A stretch of 64,000 bases of DNA, taken from contig OZ020270.1 of NCBI GenBank assembly GCA_963971225.1, positions 70,448,432 through 70,512,431 of the forward strand. Direction: 5' to 3'. Shown in pieces: positions 32,885-43,077 of the stretch. The position numbers and the translations under genes are program-made. Position 1 is the first letter of the stretch. Each line of letters begins with the position of its first letter. Under the pieces are notes generated by a model. It saw nothing but the letters and a program-made list of their open reading frames with translations, was not told where the DNA came from and searched no databases. The stretch is from Melieria omissa (Eukaryota > Arthropoda > Insecta > Diptera > Ulidiidae).

Positions 32885-32982
32885 GTCTGAACGGCGGCCA
32901 CGTCCTTCACGTGGTATCACAACGGGCCGCAATATGGCCTACGTGAGCTCTTCAAACTGCCACCCTAACCTAACCTAACCTA
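32885..32982 (+). other. LINE 3' UTR and (CCTAA)n tail
   Basis: Contains GGTATCACAACGGGCC and CTGCCACC followed by CCTAACCTAACCTAACCTA. These are probably the RT recognition region and simple-repeat tail; the (CCTAA)n is not a telomere (see rejected items). Confidence 0.6.
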
Positions 32983-33725
32983 TCAAAGAATAAAGTTTAA
33001 TCAGTTCTGGTGCTGCAACTACCTATTGATTTTGGCTTGACGAACGCTTTGCCAAATCAACCACCGTTTCAATGTGCACGAGTAAAAGCCAAGCTGGCTT
33101 GTTGCGGAAAGCAACAACGTTGCGTGTTGTTGTCGAAATGAGAATAAAGCCCAAAACCATCGAATCTATGCGTGTACATCAATTCGCGCTTACTCTCTCG
33201 GTTCCCTTTACATTTTCCTCACCTTTATTGCTTCCCGCCCGCGTCTGAAATGAAATCGCAAAATTATTTCAGATGCGCCTTCTGTATACTTTTTATTCTG
33301 TGGTACAATGTAGCTTTATGTTTAGCTTATGTTGTAGGAAATATGATTCGGTGACTTTTACATGTGAATATATTGTTAATTGTTGTGGTAAATGTATATT
33401 GTGGTTTGCTCGAAGATATGTGGTTTATGTGGAGTTGGTTATGGTGTTCGTGTTGAGTTGGATGTTGTCGCGGATCGCGTGGTGTCGTCGCCGGAGGTCG
33501 GATGATAAGTGGCCGTCAGCCGCGCCAGCATCGTTTTGGACAGCGAGGGATGCCGTCGGTAAGTACATAAGGAAAGAGAGGATAGCGGATAAGGAGTAAA
33601 GGTAAGGAGGTAAGTAAACGAGGTAGGTGTACGAATTGGGGGAGGATGTGTACAAAATATCATTTATGGTTTGTTTTATATTTTAGGTGATGCGCAGTGA
33701 CGGCGGCAACGACGTGAACATGTAT

Positions 33726-34403
33726 TAAGGGGAGGTTCTTTCAAATTTGGCCAAAAAAAGGCCTAAGTTTGGAAATGATTTGTGGCATGATGGAAAAACA
33801 TAGAAACATCCGGTTTTGACGGTTGAATGGGTATTTTATTATACAATAATATGATATATTTTTTGTAACAAAATTCAAAATGGCGGCTGAACAATGGAGG
33901 CTTTCGTCGATCACTGCCTGAAAAATCTCGTCTCCGAATTTCAAGCCTACAGCCTCTTGTAGTAATCTGAAATGAAAATGGTTTTTTTTAAATGAAAGTA
34001 GATGAAATTTTCTATGGCTTATACCTAACTATAATGATTTTTGACCAAAAATTGACTGAAATGTGAACGCTCGAAAAAAATGTTTTTTTTTGCCACTTTT
34101 TTGTTATTAAACCTTAATTATAAATAAGAATTTAATAGTAACTTATGCTCGTTTTAGGTATAAGCCATACAGAAAATGATCACCTTTCAAACATGCTTTA
34201 GATTAAGGAAATTAGAACAATAGATCAAGAGATATCCTTGAAATTCAGATGGAAAACGTGGTTCCGAGAAAAATGCGTTGAAAGATAGCAGGACAAAATT
34301 TCACCACGATATCGTTACGCATTCAAGAGTTATTAATTAAGTTCCGCTAGATTGACCCTTTCGCCCACTGTGCGATGGCTTAAAGAATATGTACTGATAA
34401 TAT
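33726..34403. other. Non-coding stretch with inverted repeat
   Basis: A/T-rich DNA between BEL-1 and the SAP-Gag Gypsy. ATTTTCTATGGCTTATACCTA (34007-34028) is inverted at 34155-34178 (TAGGTATAAGCCATACAGAAAAT). No credible ORF. Confidence 0.5.
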
Positions 34404-34847
34404 TGTTACGAATACTAGTTCTAGTGGGCTGTTACGTATCACTGGATTGTGCAATTTGAAAATGAAACAACTTTGTTTATTCGAACGCAGCCAATTAAAA
34501 ACCAACAGTCACTTTATTATTCACAGTTTACACTTTACTGTTCGTACACTTAAGTATTTGCTTAACTACTCCGTGTGGCAACTTCACTTGTCAAAGGCAG
34601 ACTGACTCGCTGCGCCGCATCCGGCTGCCTTTTATACCTGTCAGGCCATCGCGCAGATCGTTCCCGCACTTCCGGAGTGGACTAAAAGTTTCCATCATTG
34701 CCAGGTTGGACTAAAAGTTATTATCGCGGCCGTCGTTGCCAGATTGGACTAAAAGTTGCTATCGCGGCCGTCGTTGCCAGATTGGATTATAGCACGGCAC
34801 GTAGCGGCAGGGTTGCTTGCACAGCGACAGACTGCCTTATCGTTACA
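34404..34847 (-). repeat. SAP-Gag Gypsy 3' LTR
   Basis: 444 bp, plus-written TGTTACGAATACTAGTTC...TTATCGTTACA. It carries U3 repeats of about 29 bp (GGACTAAAAGTT with CATTGCCAGGTT) at 34678-34785 and a TATA box (minus TATAAAAGG) near 34632, as in the other copies. It differs from the 5' LTR at roughly ten positions by eye. Confidence 0.85.
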
Positions 34848-34858
34848 CTGCCCACCAC

Positions 34859-35434
34859 TTAGACTTGTTCGTCCCGAACATGTGCCGAGGCTCCGCTGTG
34901 ATGAGGCGCCAGGCGCTCCAAATGGACTACCTTCAGCTTAGCGTCTTTATTGCTGCAACGTTGAATCCGGTATACCACGTCGTTAATCCTAGTCACGACT
35001 TCGTACGGTCCTTCCCATGACGCTTGAAGTTTGGGAGACAAACCTTTCCTCCGCTGCGGGTTGTAGAGCATTACCAGATCACCTTCTTGGAACCCTGCTG
35101 AGTTGGCCCGTAGATCATATCTGGCTTTCGCCTTATCGCTGACCAGTTTGGTGCGGCTCCTTATAAACTGGTGAATTTCCTCCAGTTCCGCCCGCTTTTT
35201 GACCGCGTAGTCCGTCTTAGCGCCTCCCGTCGTGCTGACTACGCCGAACTTCAAGTCAGCGGGTAACCGCAACTCTGTGCCGAACACTGCTCGGGCTGTA
35301 GTGAGTGATGTCGTGTCGTGCGGGGCTGACCTATACGCCATCAGGAACAGGGGGATATGCGTGTCCCAATCCTTTTGATTCCTGCCTACCACTTTCCGCA
35401 GGTATTCCTCCAGTGTCCGGTTCTGTGGGTGCAA
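34859..35434 (-). pseudogene. SAP-Gag Gypsy integrase C-terminal part
   Basis: C-terminal third of integrase: TLEEYLRKVVGRNQKDW after the catalytic Glu, LMAYRSAPHDTTSLTTARAV, then a GPY/F-like DNA-binding module (LQASWEGPYEVVTRINDVVY). It stops at 34859 next to the 3' LTR. A deletion just upstream removes the segment with the catalytic Glu. Confidence 0.8.
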
Positions 35435-35507
35435 AGGAGTGGTACGAGTTTTCTTTATTCCGGCCTTGATCTGAGTGTAACTCCAACGGAACTCCGAACC
35501 TGGCTAC

Positions 35508-36083
35508 CTAGTTGTTTACCAGCTTTTCCGAGATCGTAGTGGCCTCCTGGTTAGGAATAGGGTACACTTCGGGCCATTTGCTGAAGTAATCCATTACCAC
35601 CAGCACATATTTGTTGCCTTGAGTGCTAGTTGGGAATGGGCCGGTGACGTCCATAGCAATCCGCTCGAAGGGCGCTCCCACGTTGTACTGCTGCATGCGG
35701 CCTCGAGATTTTCTTGTCGGCCCTTTCGCGGCTGAACATCGGTCGCAGCTCTTAATCCACTCAGCTACAGACTCCTGACATCCTACCCAGTAGAATCGTC
35801 TTTTTATTTTGGCGACGGTTTTGGTGATGCCCAGGTGCCCTCCACTGGAGCCGTTATGGTATGCCTCAATGACCTCGTTGATTCTGCATTTCGGCACTAC
35901 CATTAGGGAGTTGCTGGTCCGACCATCCGCGCTCTCCCATTCGCGGTACAGGCATCCTTCTTTCAGTCGCAGACTTTTCCACTGTGCCCAGTAAGCCTTA
36001 GCGATCGGGCTTTCACCGGCCATCTCCTGCCAGTGCGCCTTGCTCCTTGCCTTCGACGATTTTTGCAAGATCCGCATCCTCAC
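35508..36083 (-). pseudogene. SAP-Gag Gypsy integrase zinc and core part
   Basis: Contains the HHCC zinc domain (GGHLGITKT...KSCDRCSAAKG) and first catalytic Asp (AMDVTGPF). It ends at a TAG where the plus-strand copy (4100-4744) has Trp in NNWVARF, a single-base nonsense change. Its own frame starts after a shift near 36050. Confidence 0.8.
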
Positions 36084-36888
36084 GCTGGTCTTTTAGTAGC
36101 CTCTCCGCAGACCACTCTTCCTCTGGCATGACGCTTACCAACCGGGCGTCCACTATCCGTTCTTTGCTCTCGGCTCGCGAGCACGGCCTGCATTCGACTT
36201 TGCACGGACGGCGTGACAAGGCATCGGCATTTCCATGGCTACTGCCCTTGCGATGCTCTATCGTGTAGTCGTAGCTCTGCAGTCGCTCGATCCACCGCGC
36301 CAATTGCCCTTCAGGATCCTTAAAGTTCAGTAGCCATCTCAATGCCGCATGATCTGTGCGCAGGCGAAACCTTTGTCCATACAGATATTTGTGGAAGCGT
36401 TTTACGCAGTCCAATACCGCCAGCAGTTCTCTCCGTGTCACACAGTAGTTGCGTTCCGGTTTCGATAGAACCCTACTGTAGTACGCTATCACTTGTTCCT
36501 GGCCGTCTATTATCTGTGATAGCACACCGCCAATACTATTCCCGCTTGCATCTGTATCCAGCACAAACATCTCCCCAGGTACGGGGAAGGCCAGAATTGG
36601 AGCACTGCACAGTTTTTCCTTCAGACGTGCAAAAGCCTGTTCCTGCTCCTCATTCCACTCGAAAGCTTGGCTCTTTTTCGTCAGTTTGTGCAAGCTGCTG
36701 GCTATGTTCGCAAATCCCGGAACAAATCGGCGGTAGTATGTGCACAGGCCCAGGATCTGCGGAGTTCGTGTAGACTGCGTGGTCGGGGCCACTACTTCAC
36801 CGCCGTGATCTTGGCTTCGTCCGTATGTACTCCGCGAGCGGAAACCGTGTGACCCAGATATTTGACCTCTTCTTGAAACAGCGAGCAC
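36013..36888 (-). pseudogene. SAP-Gag Gypsy RT connection and RNase H
   Basis: Begins after a frame change near 36800. It holds LGLCTYYRRFVPGFANIAS (RT end), then RNase H with LDTDASGNSIGGVLSQ and RTDHAALRWLL, then the tether EHRKGSSHGNADALSRRP. It ends in a frame change near 36050. Confidence 0.8.
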
Positions 36889-37750
36889 TTCTTTGGGTTG
36901 AGTTTAAGCCCGGCTTTCTGTATTCGCTCAAATACCTCCTTCAGCTTTTCCAGGTGGTCATCGAAGCTTTTGCCCATCACGATTATGTCGTCGAAGTACA
37001 CCAGACACGTCCGCCAATGCAGCCCTTTCAGCACACGTTCCATTAGCCGCTCGAATGTTGCGGGTGCGTTGCAGAGTCCAAACGGCATGACGGTGAACTG
37101 CCACAAACCATCGCCAACACTGAAAGCCGTTTTCTCCTTGTCCTTGTCTGCAAGCTCTACCTGCCAATAGCCACTGCGTAAGTCGAGCGTGGAGAACCAC
37201 TGCGTGCCTGACAGTGTATCCAGGGTGTCATCGATCCGAGGTAGTGGATAACTGTCCTTCTTGGTCACATCATTGAGCTTCCGATAGTCCACACAAAACC
37301 GGGTACTGCCATCTTTTTTCTTGACTAGCACGACCGGCGAGCACCAGGGGCCCGAAGAAGGCTCTATGACCTTGTCTTTCTGCATGTTTTCGATCAAATT
37401 TTCGACCTCTTCCCTCTTGGCCAGAGGAACTCGTCTTGGTGGTTGGCGGATTGGTTTCGCACTTCCGGTGTCGATGTTGTGCTTCACTATAGCTGTTCTT
37501 CCGCCTGCTTCTGCCGCAAATATTGACCCATAGTGCTGCAGGAGTGACCTCGCCTTCTGTTTCTGCTTGGCCGTCAACTCGCTGCTCCACTGGTTCTCCT
37601 GCGGTACGGCGTCCATGTTAAAACCGCTCTTCTTATTACCTCCAGGCGGGCTACTCTCGCAATTGACCACTGCTACAGCTGCCTTACACTCGCCAATTAC
37701 CTCTTCTTTCCCGACATATCTGGGTGCATTCAGGGGGTTCAGTATTCTGA
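36792..37750 (-). pseudogene. SAP-Gag Gypsy reverse transcriptase
   Basis: Pol frame continuing the protease frame of 44302-44977 after the mdg1-like insertion. It has RQPPRRVPLAKREEVE, SSGPWCSPVVLVKKKDGSTR, FCVDYRKLNDVT, LDLRSGYWQVELAD, and the catalytic YFDD within LVYFDDIIVMGKS. It ends in frame at 36792 (KITAVK) where a base change shifts the frame. The RT itself seems complete. Confidence 0.85.
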
Positions 37751-37754
37751 CTGG

Positions 37755-37956
37755 TGTAATAAGATTCAGAGTTAGCTTCTGTTTAGTTCAATGTTCTTTA
37801 TTATACTAATCTTCATCAAGATGTCAACGTTACTTGGAAGGTTAAGTGAAGCGTTAGTTAGATGCGTAAGCAACAAAGTTGCTAAGTTGAACAATAATGT
37901 TGTAGCAACATTAATGAAATGTTACGACTAGCAACATTTATCGTGAGTTCACTACA
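37755..37956 (-). repeat. mdg1-like 3' LTR
   Basis: 202 bp; plus-written TGTAATAAGATTCAG...GTTCACTACA; 5-bp inverted ends TGTA/TACA. An AATAAA signal is present on minus. By eye it is the same as 44100-44301. Confidence 0.92.
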
Positions 37957-38137
37957 CCTTCCTTTCACAAAAAAAAAGAATATTAAGAACTAATATTAAG
38001 ACATTATTTTGTATACAAATCTCTTACAATGGTAGAACTTTACAAAATGGTTCATATTAATTTAACATCATCATTATTGTTATAAATCTTAATTGAAGTA
38101 TTATTGTAACATTGTTTTTTTTTTTTTTTTGTTTTTT

Positions 38138-38168
<31 letters not shown>

Positions 38169-38206
38169 TTTGTTTTTGGGCTTCCTAGTTTGTGTAATTT
38201 GTGATT
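37957..38206 (-). other. Polypurine tract and 3' non-coding region
   Basis: Directly inside the 3' LTR, minus reads GTGAAAGGAAGG, a polypurine tract for plus-strand priming. A T-rich run at 38117-38172 (A-rich on the element strand) follows the pol stop. No gene. Confidence 0.65.
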
Positions 38207-41200
38207 TCAATTGTTTAGAACTCGAAGTCTATTTTTGTGAACAACAAGGGGTTTTTTAATTTTTTCATTCTTAATGGTACAATTATTCCTATCATCTATT
38301 TCTATTACTTTATATGGTGGGCCCACATATAAATGATCTAATTTATGTCCGGCATTATTTCGTAAAACTACCGAATCTCCTAATTTTATATTACTTTTAT
38401 TTAAATTTTTATCGTACGTCTTTTTCTGTTTAGATTTTGATTCTTCTATTAACTTTTTAGCTCGTTGCTGAGCAACTTGGAGTTTGAATTTTACTTCTTT
38501 GTCGTAAGCGTCATGATTATAAACAGGATCTATTTCATTATTGCTTAATATATCTAGTGAGTTTGGCCTTTTTGCAAAAACTAATTCAAACGGGCAGTAT
38601 CCGTGAACTGTGGATGGTGTTGTATTGTAACAATATGAAAAGAATTGTATCCACTCGTCCCAATCGTTCCGATTTATGGATATATAAGAACGAATATATT
38701 CGTTAAAAGTTCTGTGACTTCTTTCCACTGTTCCTAGTGTTTCGTGGTGATAGGATGTAGACACAATTTTTTCTATCTTGAAAAGCTCACAAAGTTCTTT
38801 CAAAAGTTGGTTGTTATATTCAGTTCCCATATCTGTTAAAATTTTGTTCATAGGACCATAAATTAGAAAAAAATTTTCGAAAATACTTTTTGCTACAGTT
38901 TTTGCTGTTTTATCTTTAACAGGAATTGCCACAATGTACTTTGATAAGGCACAAACTATAGTAATTGCGTATTCATTTCCCTGTTCTGATTTAGGAAGGG
39001 GGCCAATAGTGTCAATAATTATAGTGTCAAACGTTTTGGTCGGTGTTGGTGTGATCTCCATTGGTTCTTTAATTTTTGGTAGGGTTTTATTAATTTGACA
39101 TTGAACACAATTTTTTACATATTTTCGCACATCAGATGTCATATTTTTCCAAAAAAATTCTCTTTTGAGTTTATTTAGTAACCTAGAAATGCCTGCATGA
39201 CCACCAAAAATAGGATGATCGTGATATTTGTTTAACAAAGCAAGTTTTTCGGTCTTTGATTTTATGATTTTAACCCTTGGTGTTATCGCAATTTTTAAAT
39301 TTTTCAATATTTCGTTCCCTTTTTCCTTAAATTCTTGGATCCGGATCCCTTTAAATATGTTTTCGTTTGATGATATTTTTAGTTTTGAAATATTTTTGTT
39401 ATTGGCTTCTAAGGCGAGCCTTGGAAAGAATTGGTCTAGATCAATTTTTCCATTAATAACAATTGTACTCAAGTCAATGCTACATACGATTTTCTTTGCG
39501 CGCTGTAAGTAACATTGTTGAGCTTTAAATTTAAGACATGTCCATTTTTTAACATCGCAAGCATTTATTATTTCATACACCTTTGGGACTTCTTTGTTTT
39601 GTTCTATAGATCGATTTGTAGGTTCGTTTGTTTTATTTTTGGTTTCTGACCTTGTGCTTACTTTTAAAAGCATGTTGTTCATTCTGTCAATTTCTTTTAT
39701 TCTATTAAAATCTATGCGGCTAAGAGCGTCAGCCGCATAATTCTCCTTTCCCCTGATATACTCAATATCAAAATTGTATTCCTCTAAATCTAATCTCATT
39801 CTTGTTAACTTTGATGATGGGTTTTTCATTGAGAATAAATATGTTAATGGCCTGTGATCACTTCGTACTAAGAATTTAGTACCGTACAGATAGGGTCTAA
39901 AATAATTGATAGCCCAGTGAATAGCTGCCAACTCCTGTTCAATAACAGATTTATTGCTTTCACCTTTTGTAAATGATCTTGACGCATAAGCAATAGGTAA
40001 TTGAATGCCATCGTACTCTTGACTCAATACAGCGCCACACGCATATTTACTTGCGTCTGTGGTAACACAAAATTGTTTCTGAAAATTGGGGTATTGCAAA
40101 ATTAAAGGGTTTAGAAGAGCACTTTTCAAAAATTTGAATGCATCTTCACACTGCTGGGTCCATGAAAATGTAACGTTTTTCTTGCATAAATGTGTTAAGT
40201 GTCGTGAATGTTCAGCAAAGTTTGGAATAAACCTCCTATAATAATTACAAAAAGCTACAAATCGTTTTGCTTCTTCGCCGTTGCTTGGAGTTGGGTAATT
40301 TTCAATTATTTTAAATTTACTCTCGTCTGGTAAAATACCATTCGCAGTACATTTATGTCCTAAATAAGTTACTTCATGGCTGAAAAACGAGCATTTGTCC
40401 GGATGAAGCTTTAAGTTGTATTTTCTACAAATTGCAAAAACATCGTGAAGATTTTGTAACATGTGATTTTCTGAAGAACCAATTACAACCACATCGTCCA
40501 TATATAAAAATGCTTGTTGTGGCGATAACCCAGCAAATGCTAAAGACATCATTCTTTGAAAGGAATTTGGTGCTACTTTGATACCGTAAGGTAGCCTTTT
40601 GAAGCGGAACGACCCTTTTTCAGTTGAGAACGAAGTTATATCTCTTGATTCTTCCTCTAGCTCGATCTGATGAAAACCAGACATAAGATCAAGACAAGAA
40701 AAGTATTTAGCTCTTCCCATTTGATCTAGAATGTCGTCAATGCGAGGTAAGGGGTATTTATCGGCTGCCAATTTTTTGTTGACTTGCCTGTAGTCAATGA
40801 CGAGGCGCCATCGTTTTTCAGTTCGTCCCGGAAGCGATTTTTTGGGTACCAACAATATTGGGCTATTATATTCGGATGTCGATGGTTCTACTATGTTGTC
40901 ATTTATCAATTTATCTACCTGTCTATTGATTTCGTTTTTCTGAGTATGAGGTATTCTGTAATTTTTTTTATATACCGGCGTTGTGTCTTTAAGATGGAAT
41001 TTTTGTTTGTAAAAATTGTTTGCGCTGATTGTATCTGTTTCCAACGCAAAAATATCTATAAAATTTGAGCATAAATCTTTTAGGCGCTTCTTTATAAACT
41101 CGGGAAAATTTTTGGCTAGTTTTTCTAAAATTTCTTTTGCATGATTTTCATTTCTGGGTATTTCATTCTGTAGTATTTCATAATCGGACAAGTTTTCTGT

Positions 41201-41840
41201 TTTTATTATAGGATCTTTTACAATAACGTGATTATTTGTGGTATTAAGAATTTGAACGAACGGACATTTGCTAGCTACAATAGTATTAGCAATAAAGATA
41301 CCTTCATGAATATTTTGATTTGGTATGAATAAATATTCTTCTTTGGACTGAGTACTAATTTTTCGGACAACTGTTGATCTTGCTGGTATAGATAAAGCAT
41401 TTGGATATGGTGTATCAAAGATACGAATAGAGATATTTTCATAAGCATCTTTCGGACGAAGGATTAACCAGTCTCTGCATTGCTGATAATCTAGAATACA
41501 ATTAAACTTTTTAATAAAATCAAGGCCTATAATTCCATCAGCTGGTATCGGAAAATTTTCATCCACTATCTGGAAGTTGTAAGTAATTCGAATATTTTTG
41601 ATGAAAATATCCGCTGCACATTGTCCTAAGGATTGGATTACTCCCTGACCTATACCACTCAATTTTGTTTTGAATTCTGGATTTACGAAATTTTTATTTG
41701 TAATTGAATTCACCTTAAAAATTGAAATATCAGCACCAGTGTCAAGGATGAAGACCGACTTTTTGTTGTTGAATGATGTTTTTAATATTATGTAACTGTT
41801 GAGATTTAGATTTAGATGAAAGATAGTACTGTAATTTAAT
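38207..41840 (-). CDS. mdg1-like pol (protease-RT-RNase H-integrase)
   Basis: Open frame that begins upstream of the GTG at 41713 and overlaps the gag end in the -1 frame, so it is probably made by frameshifting. The protease motif ILDTGADIS is at 41741. RT has KKSLPGRTEKRWRLVIDYRQ, the catalytic YMDD (FLYMDDVVVIG) and YYRRFIPNFAEHSRHL. RNase H has TTDASKYACGAVLSQ and SDHRPLTYLF. The integrase zinc domain is GGHAGISRLLNKL...NCVQCQ. The core has IIDTIGP, TDMGTEYN and GTVERSHRTFNEY (D, D, E), and the C-terminal part ends NRLRVLNN. About 1200 residues are open with no visible defect, so it may be functional. Confidence 0.92.
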
Positions 41841-43077
41841 TGTTTGTATTCAGGGGAGCTTCGCAGTTTTCCGAATCAATTTGTGGATTAGCAAGTCTAA
41901 CGTTACGATTCTGAGCATGCGCATTAGTATTATTATTACGATAACTCCACTGGCCTGGCCCTTGTCTTCGAAAGATTTGACCGCCACCACCACGACGAGT
42001 AACGTTACCACTACTACGACCACGACCTCGATAATAAGAACTGTTTCCAAATCTGCTAATATGTGACGCATTTGATTGATTTCGCCGAAAATGCAAAATG
42101 GCATTATGTTGGCCAGTTGCCTCAGTGCAACTATTTACAAATTTGCTAACCGCTTCATTCATATCGCGGAATTGACCTGACTCCATTATAATTTTTACTT
42201 TGTCTACGCTGCAATTTTTGATCATAGCCTTTACTGCGACTTGAGTAGAATATTTGTTGGCTAAGTCAAACGTCAGACCATCTGATATGTAAGCGCTTTC
42301 CAAAGCTTTAGTCAAATCTTCAATTTCTTTAGTGTACGCGTTCGCGGATTTGTTGTTTTGTTTGACATTCATTATTTTTGCAGATATTACCTCGACCGAC
42401 TCACCTTTGACACAATTTTTTAATTTGTCGATTATTTCGCGTATACTAGATTCGTTACTTATCAAATTTCTGGCATTCCCTTTCAACCTTGTTTTAATTA
42501 GGTTAACAGCTATAATTTCATGACTTTCTTTTATAGAGTCAACCAGCTCTAAAGAATCTAAAAAACTGCGTAAATTTTCATACCTGCCATCAAAATCTGA
42601 GAGCAATTTTGAGGCTAAGCTTAAAAATTCAATATTACTTTGTGGCATATTTGGTTTATCTAGAAATGTAAAAGATTGATGCACTTCTATATTAGTTTGT
42701 TCTACATCCGAATCTTCACTGTCACTACTTCCCTGTCTTTCTTCTTCTAATTTTACTGGTATGTCAATTGTGGGTGGTATTTTTATGTGAATATTATGTT
42801 TTGCAAATATTTTTAATAGTTTATCTCTCAAGTCTCTAAAATGATGTTTTGCAATTTGTTTTTGTTCTATTGAGATATTTTTGAAACAGTTAAAAATTAA
42901 GTTTCTGCTGTTATTGTAGTTTTCTATTAACAATAAAACGTGTTTTTGTATTGTTTCTTTCGTAATGGGTATGTTTTTGTTTAAACATTTGTATGATTTG
43001 TTAAAGTCTATCTTGTAAGTTTCAATTTGGTTTAAAGTTTCTTGCCATACGTCTTCCATATGACTGTGTATAACCAA
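41836..43077 (-). CDS. mdg1-like gag
   Basis: 413 codons from ATG at 43077. The helical amino-terminal part and central capsid-like region have NIEFLSLASKLLSDFDGRYE and AVNLIKTRLKGNARNLI. The C-terminal part is rich in Arg/Gly/Asn (YYRGRGRSSGNVTRRGGGGQ) instead of CCHC knuckles, as in the mdg1 clade where RNA binding is through basic residues. It stops at 41836 and pol continues in the -1 frame. It would assemble virus-like particles in the cytoplasm. Confidence 0.88.
   Translation of the reverse strand: MVIHSHMEDVWQETLNQIETYKIDFNKSYKCLNKNIPITKETIQKHVLLLIENYNNSRNLIFNCFKNISIEQKQIAKHHFRDLRDKLLKIFAKHNIHIKIPPTIDIPVKLEEERQGSSDSEDSDVEQTNIEVHQSFTFLDKPNMPQSNIEFLSLASKLLSDFDGRYENLRSFLDSLELVDSIKESHEIIAVNLIKTRLKGNARNLISNESSIREIIDKLKNCVKGESVEVISAKIMNVKQNNKSANAYTKEIEDLTKALESAYISDGLTFDLANKYSTQVAVKAMIKNCSVDKVKIIMESGQFRDMNEAVSKFVNSCTEATGQHNAILHFRRNQSNASHISRFGNSSYYRGRGRSSGNVTRRGGGGQIFRRQGPGQWSYRNNNTNAHAQNRNVRLANPQIDSENCEAPLNTNN

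Larger units (their letters stand above)
28160..32982 (+). mobile_element. LOA-like LINE, broken but nearly full length
   Basis: Plus-strand non-LTR element with ORF1 (about 28400-29360), ORF2 (29338-32884) and a 3' tail ending in (CCTAA)n at 32963-32982. The left border is approximate; a three-copy TTCACAACCCAGCCT repeat at 28182-28231 lies in the 5' part. RNase H after RT and the C-terminal knuckle fit the LOA/I-like group. Its 3' end (GGTATCACAACGGGCC...CTGCCACC...CCTAACCTAACC) resembles the SINE tail at 60557-60950. Confidence 0.8.
26931..33302. mobile_element. TIR element inserted in BEL-1 LTR, composite
   Basis: Left end CACAGAACAAACAATATACA...GCGCATCTG. The right end at 33302 read in reverse complement is CACAGAATAAAAAGTATACA...GCGCATCTG. 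Both are flanked by GTACAAT (26924-26930 and 33303-33309), a 7-bp duplication. A second, nearly identical right end occurs at 27718, and 27419-27718 is repeated at about 32984-33302. So the unit with proper flanks is composite: a short element of 788 bp, unrelated repeat DNA, a LOA-like LINE, and the right part of a second copy. The superfamily is not clear to me. Confidence 0.6.
6339..33720 (-). mobile_element. BEL-1: BEL/Pao retrotransposon with nested insertions
   Basis: Minus-strand BEL/Pao element delimited by LTRs 6339-6897 (3') and 26714-33720 (5', split by an insertion). Both share the outer pattern TGTTCGCGTCACGAA...GACGTGAACA as written on plus, and both are flanked by the 5-bp duplication TGTAT (6334-6338 and 33721-33725), the expected duplication length for BEL/Pao. 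Its own sequence is 6339-13422, 25785-26930 and 33303-33720, about 8.6 kb. The rest is nested: mariner-B (13423-25782) and the TIR/LINE insert in the 5' LTR (26931-33302). Gag-pol is heavily broken. Confidence 0.85.
26714..33720 (-). repeat. BEL-1 5' LTR, split by insertion
   Basis: LTR pieces 26714-26930 and 33303-33720 match the 3' LTR (6339-6897). The insertion 26931-33302 is flanked by GTACAAT on both sides. The intact-looking segment at 26730-26790, absent from the 3' LTR, is probably the original state. Outer duplication TGTAT follows at 33721. Confidence 0.8.

Noticed and set aside
32963..32982. (CCTAA)n as insect telomere repeat; also at 60557-60576
   Set aside because: Only three to four units, each at the 3' end of a LINE or SINE; this is the element tail.
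37957..38206. env gene between pol and 3' LTR of the mdg1-like element
   Set aside because: Only about 250 bases with homopolymer runs are available; no env-like ORF.
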